From: Streptomyces sp. NBC_01463
GTDB taxonomy: Bacteria > Actinomycetota > Actinomycetes > Streptomycetales > Streptomycetaceae
Assembly (NCBI GenBank): GCA_036227345.1
Contig: CP109468.1
Span: 4,154,001-4,218,000 of the forward strand
Length of the DNA stretch: 64,000 nucleotides
Direction of reading: 5' to 3'
Position 1 is the first letter of the stretch; every line of letters starts with the position of its first letter. Position numbers and translations under genes: made by a program. Below, in pieces: positions 59,674-64,000 of this stretch. The notes under the pieces are model-generated. The model saw only the letters and a program-made list of their open reading frames with translations. It did no database searches and was not told where the DNA came from.

Positions 59674-60666
59674 TCAGAACGCCGCCCTGATCTGCCCGAC
59701 CTCCGCGCTGCCGCCCAGCAGCGGTGCCCGGCCGATCCGCGACACCACCGGCGCGTCCACGCCCAGCAGGCCCAGCGCCCGGGCCAGCACCGGACCCAGT
59801 GCCCGGGTCGAACCGTCGTCGATCTTGAAGGCCAGTGCCCGGCCGTCCGCCAGCGCCACCGCCTGGACCGCCTCCGCCCCCATCTTGGACAGCGTGCCCG
59901 GCACCTCCCGCATCAGCCAGGTGTCGGGCCGCCGGGTGCCGGCCACGTACTCGGGATGGGCGCGCATCGCGTCCGCCACCCGGCGCTCGGCCGTGCCCTG
60001 CTCCGCCGTGACGAACGTACGGAACGCCCGCGCGAGACCCACCAGCGAGATCGCCATCAGCGGCGCCCCGCAGCCGTCCGTGCCGACCGCCGCGACCGGC
60101 TCGCCCGCCGCCTCCTCCACGACCCGGTGGACCAGCTGCTGGAGCGGGTGGGCCGGGTCGAGGTAGGTGGCCGGGTCCCAGCCGTTGTGCAGGCACACCG
60201 CGAGCATCGCCGCGTGCTTGCCGGAGCAGTTCATCGTGATCCGCTCCCGGACGTGGCCCGCGGCGAGGTACGTCTCCGCCTCGACCGGGTCCAGCGGCAG
60301 ATCCGGCGGGGTCTGCAGATCGTCGGGCGACAGCCCGTGCTCGGTGAGCATCTTGCGTACGAGATCGAGGTGGAAGCCCTCGCCCGAATGGCTCGCGGCA
60401 GCCAGTGCCAGCCGCTCCCCGGACAGGTCGAGACCGGCCCGCAGCACCGCCGCGGCCTGCATCGGCTTGTTGGAGGAACGCGGGAAGACCGGGGCCGCCG
60501 GATCGCCCAGGGACAGTTCCACGCTGCCGTCGGCGGCCAGGACCACCAGGGAGCCCCGGTGACGGCCCTCCACGAAACCGGACCGGACGACCTCGGCCAG
60601 CACGGGCAGGGCGGGAGCCGGGCCGGATATGCCGGACGGGGGCGACGGGACTGCGCTGGAGGTCAT
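59674..60666 (-). CDS. Asparaginase (thermolabile/ReAII type)
   Basis: A 330-residue enzyme of the Asparaginase_II family, related to Rhizobium etli ReAII and not to the E. coli types. Characteristic segments are [27 protein letters not shown] (with the catalytic Ser-Lys), [23 protein letters not shown] and [12 protein letters not shown]. Conserved Cys residues (NCSGKH, DGCGAP) bind zinc in the studied enzyme. The ribosome-binding site GGAAGG lies in the stem of a hairpin at 60672-60706. Confidence 0.92.
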   Translation of the reverse strand: MTSSAVPSPPSGISGPAPALPVLAEVVRSGFVEGRHRGSLVVLAADGSVELSLGDPAAPVFPRSSNKPMQAAAVLRAGLDLSGERLALAAASHSGEGFHLDLVRKMLTEHGLSPDDLQTPPDLPLDPVEAETYLAAGHVRERITMNCSGKHAAMLAVCLHNGWDPATYLDPAHPLQQLVHRVVEEAAGEPVAAVGTDGCGAPLMAISLVGLARAFRTFVTAEQGTAERRVADAMRAHPEYVAGTRRPDTWLMREVPGTLSKMGAEAVQAVALADGRALAFKIDDGSTRALGPVLARALGLLGVDAPVVSRIGRAPLLGGSAEVGQIRAAF

Positions 60667-60671
60667 GGTGG

Positions 60672-60706
60672 CCTTCCGGGGACGGGCGGGACCCGCCTCC
60701 GGAAGG
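60672..60706 (-). promoter_or_regulatory. Hairpin covering the asparaginase ribosome-binding site
   Basis: CCTTCCGG pairs with CCGGAAGG, and inner GGCGGG with CCCGCC. On the minus-strand transcript the GGAAGG arm is the ribosome-binding site, 5 nt before the asparaginase ATG. The hairpin is also placed to end the rsiG transcript. Confidence 0.65.
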
Positions 60707-60712
60707 ATCGCT

Positions 60713-61351
60713 TCAGGCGAGCAGGTCGTCTACTTGTGCTTCCCCGTCACGGTACCTGCGGGCGATCTCCGCACTGCAATCGTCCGCGGTGCGCTGGAGC
60801 CGTGCCCGGCGCCGGGAGACCTGCTGTTCGTAGCGGACCAGGCGCCCCATGGCGGTGTGCAGCTCTTCGTCCGTCCGGGCGTCGAGGTCGGAGAGTTCGA
60901 CCTCGGCGAGCGTCTCGGCCGCCAGCTTCCGGTACTCGTCGCTGCGCGGCGTGCTCAGCGTGACGTGCCGGGCGGAGGAGCGGTGCAGCGACGGGGTGTC
61001 GGCGAGGATCTCCGAGAGCCGGTCCACCACCGGCGACTCGGGGTCCCGGCGCCGGGCCAGCTCGGCCCGCAGGATGTCGACGCGCCCCTGGACGAGCCGC
61101 CGCACATAGCTGAGATCGGCCTCGTCACGCTGCGAGTCGCGCCGCAGCGCACGCAGCTCCGGCAGCCGCAGCGCGCCCAGATCGGGCGCGGCCGCCCCCG
61201 CGGACCCGTCCTCGGAGCCGTGCCCGGTCCGCTGAACAGGTGGCCGCATGGTGCTCGTACTCGCAGCCGTACTCGTACTGACACTGCTGTTGACGCCGGG
61301 GCGCGCGACCGGCACTGCGCCCGGGGGCTGCCCGGTTCCATGCGTGCTCAT
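60713..61351 (-). CDS. rsiG: RsiG, c-di-GMP-dependent anti-sigma factor of WhiG
   Basis: A 212-residue protein with a Ser/Thr/Pro-rich N-terminus and two helices that each carry the RsiG c-di-GMP motif E-x3-S-x2-R-x3-Q-x3-D exactly: Glu77-Ser81-Arg84-Gln88-Asp92 and Glu175-Ser179-Arg182-Gln186-Asp190. RsiG with a c-di-GMP dimer holds the sporulation sigma factor WhiG inactive. The start at 61351 is one of several possible (61363, 61249); GAGGGG lies 13 nt before it. Confidence 0.93.
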   Translation of the reverse strand: MSTHGTGQPPGAVPVARPGVNSSVSTSTAASTSTMRPPVQRTGHGSEDGSAGAAAPDLGALRLPELRALRRDSQRDEADLSYVRRLVQGRVDILRAELARRRDPESPVVDRLSEILADTPSLHRSSARHVTLSTPRSDEYRKLAAETLAEVELSDLDARTDEELHTAMGRLVRYEQQVSRRRARLQRTADDCSAEIARRYRDGEAQVDDLLA

Positions 61352-61468
61352 GTTTGTGTCCATCCCCTCGACCGGTGCGTCGGCACACCGCCTCTTGTGC
61401 ATGGTGCCACTCCGAGGGGGCCCGTGGAGTTGCTCTGTACCCGTTCAGCCCAAGATAGGTTGGTCTGT

Positions 61469-61918
61469 ATGCGTGCAGTGGTACAGAGGGTGGACGGGGC
61501 GAGCGTCACGGTGGCCGGCGCCGGGGGCGAGGACGGCGGTCGCGAGGTCGTCGGCGAAATCGTCGGCGAGGGGCTGTGTGTGCTGGTGGGAGTCACCCAC
61601 GGCGACACCGCGGAGAAGGCGGCGCAGCTCGCCCGCAAGCTCTGGTCGGTCCGCATCCTGGAGGGCGAGAAGTCCTGCTCCGATGTGAATGCGCCACTTC
61701 TGGTGATTTCGCAGTTCACTCTCTACGGGGACGCCCGCAAGGGCCGCAGGCCCACGTGGAACGCAGCGGCGCCCGGCGAGATCGCCGAACCGCTGGTCGA
61801 CGAGGTCGTGGCGCAGCTGCGGGCGCTGGGCGCGCACGTGGAGACGGGCCGGTTCGGAGCGGACATGCGGGTCTCGCTCACGAACCACGGCCCGTTCACC
61901 GTCATCGTCGAGGTCTGA
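61469..61918 (+). CDS. dtd: D-aminoacyl-tRNA deacylase
   Basis: A 149-residue enzyme that hydrolyses D-amino acids from tRNAs. It begins [13 protein letters not shown] and includes [19 protein letters not shown] (the SQFTL motif) and [14 protein letters not shown] (the cross-subunit NHGPxT motif, a variant of GPVT). The ATG is 7 nt after TAGGTT, a probable leaderless transcript. It is divergent from rsiG. Confidence 0.93.
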   Translation: MRAVVQRVDGASVTVAGAGGEDGGREVVGEIVGEGLCVLVGVTHGDTAEKAAQLARKLWSVRILEGEKSCSDVNAPLLVISQFTLYGDARKGRRPTWNAAAPGEIAEPLVDEVVAQLRALGAHVETGRFGADMRVSLTNHGPFTVIVEV

Positions 61919-61945
61919 GCCGAGGTCATCGTCGAGGTCTGGGCC
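61901..61945 (+). repeat. 24-bp tandem duplication across the dtd stop
   Basis: GTCATCGTCGAGGTCTGAGCC (61901-61921) is repeated at 61925-61945 with a single A-to-G change, which removes the stop codon in the second copy. Confidence 0.8.
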
Positions 61946-61991
61946 AAGGCCTGAACCGAGGTCCGAAACGGCCTCGGGGCGGAACCGGGCC

Positions 61992-62957
61992 CTACGGCTC
62001 GACGACCGTCTCCTGGGCCGCCGCCGTGTCCCCCGCCAGCAGCTCCGCGTCCACCGCCACGTTCCGCTTCACCAGGGCCAGGGCGATCGGCCCCAGCTCG
62101 TGGTGGCGGGCGGAGCTGGTGATGAAGCCCAGCTGACGGCCCTCGGCCCCGTCCGCGGCGAGCCGCACCGGGGTGCCGTGCCCGGGCAGCAGCACCTCGC
62201 TGCCGTCCAGGTGCAGGAAGACCAGGCGCCGCGGCGGCTTGCCGAGGTTCTGCACCCGGGCCACGGTCTCCTGGCCCCGGTAGCAGCCCTTCTGGAGGTG
62301 GACGGCGCTGCCGATCAGGCCCAGCTCGTGCGGAATCGTGCGGTGGTCGGTCTCGAAACCGAGCCGCGGACGGTGGCCCTCGACGCGCAGCGCCTCGTGG
62401 GCCAGCACCCCGGCGGCCGGGCCGTGCGCCGCCGCGTACGCCTCCAGGTCCGCGCGCGGCAGGAACAGGTCACGGCCGTACGGCGTCTCGCGTACGGCGG
62501 CACCCTCCGGCACCTCGGCGATGGAACCGGCCGGCAGGTACACGACCGCGAAGTCCTCGGTGCGGTCGGCGACCTCGACGCGGTAGAAGAACTTCATCGA
62601 CTCCAGATAGGCGATCAGCTCACCCTGGGTGCCCGGCTCGACGTGCATCCACACGGTCTCGCCGTCGTCGACGAGGTACATGGCGTGCTCGATGTGCCCG
62701 TTCGCCGTGAGGATCAGGGAATCGGTGGCCTGGCCGGGCGCGAGGTCGGTGACGTGCTGCGTGATCAGCAGGTGCAGCCAGGCCAGCCGGTCGCTCCCGG
62801 TGACGGTCACGACTCCGCGGTGCGAGAGGTCGACCAGTCCGGAACCATCGGCGAGGGCGCGCTGCTCGCGGAACAGGTCGCCGTAGTGCGCGGCGACGCC
62901 TTCGTCGCGCCCCTCGGCGGGGACGGCGCCGGGCAGGGACAGCAGGGGGCTCTTCAT
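61992..62957 (-). CDS. ygfZ: YgfZ/GcvT-like folate-binding protein
   Basis: A 321-residue protein of the YgfZ family, which supports assembly or repair of iron-sulfur proteins using tetrahydrofolate. The diagnostic motif KGCYRGQE is present, preceded by the GcvT-like folds LVDLSHRGVVTVTGSDRLAWLH and TANGHIEHAMYLVDDG. It is convergent with dtd and lies 20 bp downstream of nur on the same strand. Confidence 0.92.
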   Translation of the reverse strand: MKSPLLSLPGAVPAEGRDEGVAAHYGDLFREQRALADGSGLVDLSHRGVVTVTGSDRLAWLHLLITQHVTDLAPGQATDSLILTANGHIEHAMYLVDDGETVWMHVEPGTQGELIAYLESMKFFYRVEVADRTEDFAVVYLPAGSIAEVPEGAAVRETPYGRDLFLPRADLEAYAAAHGPAAGVLAHEALRVEGHRPRLGFETDHRTIPHELGLIGSAVHLQKGCYRGQETVARVQNLGKPPRRLVFLHLDGSEVLLPGHGTPVRLAADGAEGRQLGFITSSARHHELGPIALALVKRNVAVDAELLAGDTAAAQETVVEP

Positions 62958-62978
62958 GCGACCAGCGTACGACTCGAT

Positions 62979-63440
62979 CTAGGGCGCGGTACCGGGTGTC
63001 GCCTCCTGGGCGGCCGCGGCCGCCTTCGCCGTGCAGTCCGCACAGCGGCCGAAGATCGCGAAGTGCTTCATGTCCGTCTCGAAACCGAACGTGCCCCGAA
63101 GCTTCTCGGTGAACTCGGCGACGACGTCGACATCGGCCTCGATGACGTTCGTGCAGTCCCGGCAGACCAGATGGATGTGGTGATGGCGGTCGGCCAGGTG
63201 GTACGTCGGGGCGCCGTGGCCCAGATGGGCGTGGCTGACCAGATCCAGCTCCTCCAGGAGCTCCAGGGTCCGGTACACGGTGGAGATGTTCACGCCGGAC
63301 GCGGTCCGCCGCACCTCCGACAGGATGTCGTCGGGCGTCGCGTGTTCCAGCGTGTCGACGGCTTCCAGGACAAGCTGCCGCTGCGGCGTCAGCCGGTAGC
63401 CGCGCTGCCGAAGATCGGTCTTCCAGTCGGTGCTCACCAC
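62979..63440 (-). CDS. nur: Nur, nickel-responsive Fur-family regulator
   Basis: A 153-residue regulator of nickel uptake and superoxide dismutase genes. It carries all Nur metal ligands at their known positions: Ni site His70, His72 and His126, and M site His33, His86, His88 and His90; CRDC and CADC pairs fit the structural zinc site region. The DNA-binding domain is LRQRGYRLTPQRQLVLEAVD, NISTVYRTLELL. GTG 63440 (MVSTDWK) lies 7 nt after TACACT, as a leaderless transcript, and matches the start of characterised Nur. Confidence 0.95.
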   Translation of the reverse strand: MVSTDWKTDLRQRGYRLTPQRQLVLEAVDTLEHATPDDILSEVRRTASGVNISTVYRTLELLEELDLVSHAHLGHGAPTYHLADRHHHIHLVCRDCTNVIEADVDVVAEFTEKLRGTFGFETDMKHFAIFGRCADCTAKAAAAAQEATPGTAP

Positions 63441-63525
63441 AGGCTCCAGTGTAGGTCCGGGTGACCGCCCGGCCCGGGCTGTCCGCAGGAACGGCCGCGC
63501 GGGCGGGCGGAACGGGCCGCGCCGG

Positions 63526-64000
63526 CTACTTGAAGAACGCGATGCCGTCGTCCGGCAGGTCGTCACCGAGGCTCTTCGCCATCGCCTCGACCTCTTCCGG
63601 GGTGACGACCTTCTTCAGGTGCGCCGACATGTACGGCCGCAGCTCGACCTCGGGGGTGGCCTTCTCGCCGACCCACATGAGGTCGCTCTTCACATAGCCG
63701 TAGAGCCGCTTGCCACCGCTGTACGGGCCGGAGGCCGCGGTCCGGGCCACCGCGTCGGTGACCAGGTCGATCTGCGGCTTCTGGTCGGCCAGCTCGCCGT
63801 ACCAGATCTCGATGACGCCCTGGTCGCGGGCCATGACGACCTCGACCTTGCGGTCCTTGTCGATGCGCCAGTAGCCGGACTCGGACTCCAGCGCGCTGAC
63901 CTTGTTCCCCTCGGCGTCGAGGACCCAGGTGTGCGAGACGTACTCCAGGAAGTCCCGGCCGTCGTGGCTGAAGGAGACCTCCTGGCCGAAGTTGCACTTC
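63526..64000 (-). CDS. Nitrobindin-like FABP-family protein, 5' truncated by the window
   Basis: The frame is open to the right edge, so the N-terminus is missing; an internal Met at 63834 is not the start. The visible 157 residues form the rest of a ten-stranded beta-barrel (CNFGQEVSFSHDGRDFLEY, VIEIWYGELADQKPQIDL, KRLYGYVKSDLMWVGEKA). Nitrobindins bind haem through a C-terminal His; MSAHLKKVVTPEEVEAM contains a candidate His. Downstream of it on the same strand is nur, the gene order seen in other streptomycetes. Confidence 0.88.
   Translation of the reverse strand, partial: KCNFGQEVSFSHDGRDFLEYVSHTWVLDAEGNKVSALESESGYWRIDKDRKVEVVMARDQGVIEIWYGELADQKPQIDLVTDAVARTAASGPYSGGKRLYGYVKSDLMWVGEKATPEVELRPYMSAHLKKVVTPEEVEAMAKSLGDDLPDDGIAFFK

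Overview
The window is a high-GC actinobacterial chromosome segment, almost certainly from a Streptomyces. The evidence is a combination of marker genes: the multitask sugar-ABC ATPase MsiK, the PhoU/PhoR/PhoP phosphate system with its 11-bp PHO-box repeats, mycothiol synthase MshA behind a SigR-type promoter, the c-di-GMP-dependent anti-sigma factor RsiG, the nickel regulator Nur, F420-type PPOX proteins, and many leaderless promoters (TACGCT/TAGGAT 6-8 nt before the start codon). There are no transposases, integrases, CRISPR arrays or rRNA genes. One tRNA gene, tRNA-Thr(TGT), lies at 947-1020.

Layout. 1-34.1 kb is mostly core chromosome: a winged-helix protein (cut by the window edge), tRNA-Thr, msiK, a secreted protein, a nucleotidyltransferase, a DoxX membrane protein, rlmB, cysS, a small metal-box-flanked ABC island (PPOX protein, fused permease, solute-binding lipoprotein, acetyltransferase; 8.2-12.8 kb), ispF-ispD-carD, a lipoprotein, phoP-phoR // phoU, a 49-residue cysteine-rich protein, an MFS carrier, phosphoglycerate mutase, two stress-type small proteins, a candidate toxin-antitoxin pair, a lipoprotein, a Tat-exported beta-helix protein, ybjN, mshA, a methyltransferase, an NlpC/P60 hydrolase, a receiver-PP2C protein, and the DUF2516 / HbhA-like / Xre cluster whose gene order is also found in mycobacteria.

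34.2-58.3 kb looks accessory. It holds four APH-fold kinases, four exporters (three MFS, one DrrAB-like ABC pair), a beta-lactamase-fold hydrolase, an alpha/beta hydrolase, and nine regulators (ArsR-like, three TetR, GlxA/AraC, a DNA-binding HTH protein, MarR, GntR), most of them next to a clear inverted or tandem operator. Several simple-sequence tandem repeats (7, 16, 12 and 6 bp units) occur only in this part. 58.3-64 kb returns to core: an Eis-like acetyltransferase, an asparaginase, RsiG, Dtd, YgfZ, Nur and a nitrobindin-like protein (cut by the window edge).

The most notable connections are regulatory. The window encodes Nur with all its known metal ligands. A Nur-box-like element lies over the promoter of the acetyltransferase, and a near-perfect Zur-type 7-1-7 box lies over the -10 region of the adjacent peptide/nickel-family ABC lipoprotein. 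That ABC system has its two permeases fused in one chain and no ATPase beside it. This suggests an undescribed metal- or metallophore-linked transporter. Other leads are a previously unlisted metallothionein-like small protein, a GntR-HAD-kinase cassette with a repeated TTGTATGGTTG operator, a three-copy 13-bp operator between a hydrolase and an HTH regulator, and a hairpin that covers the asparaginase ribosome-binding site.
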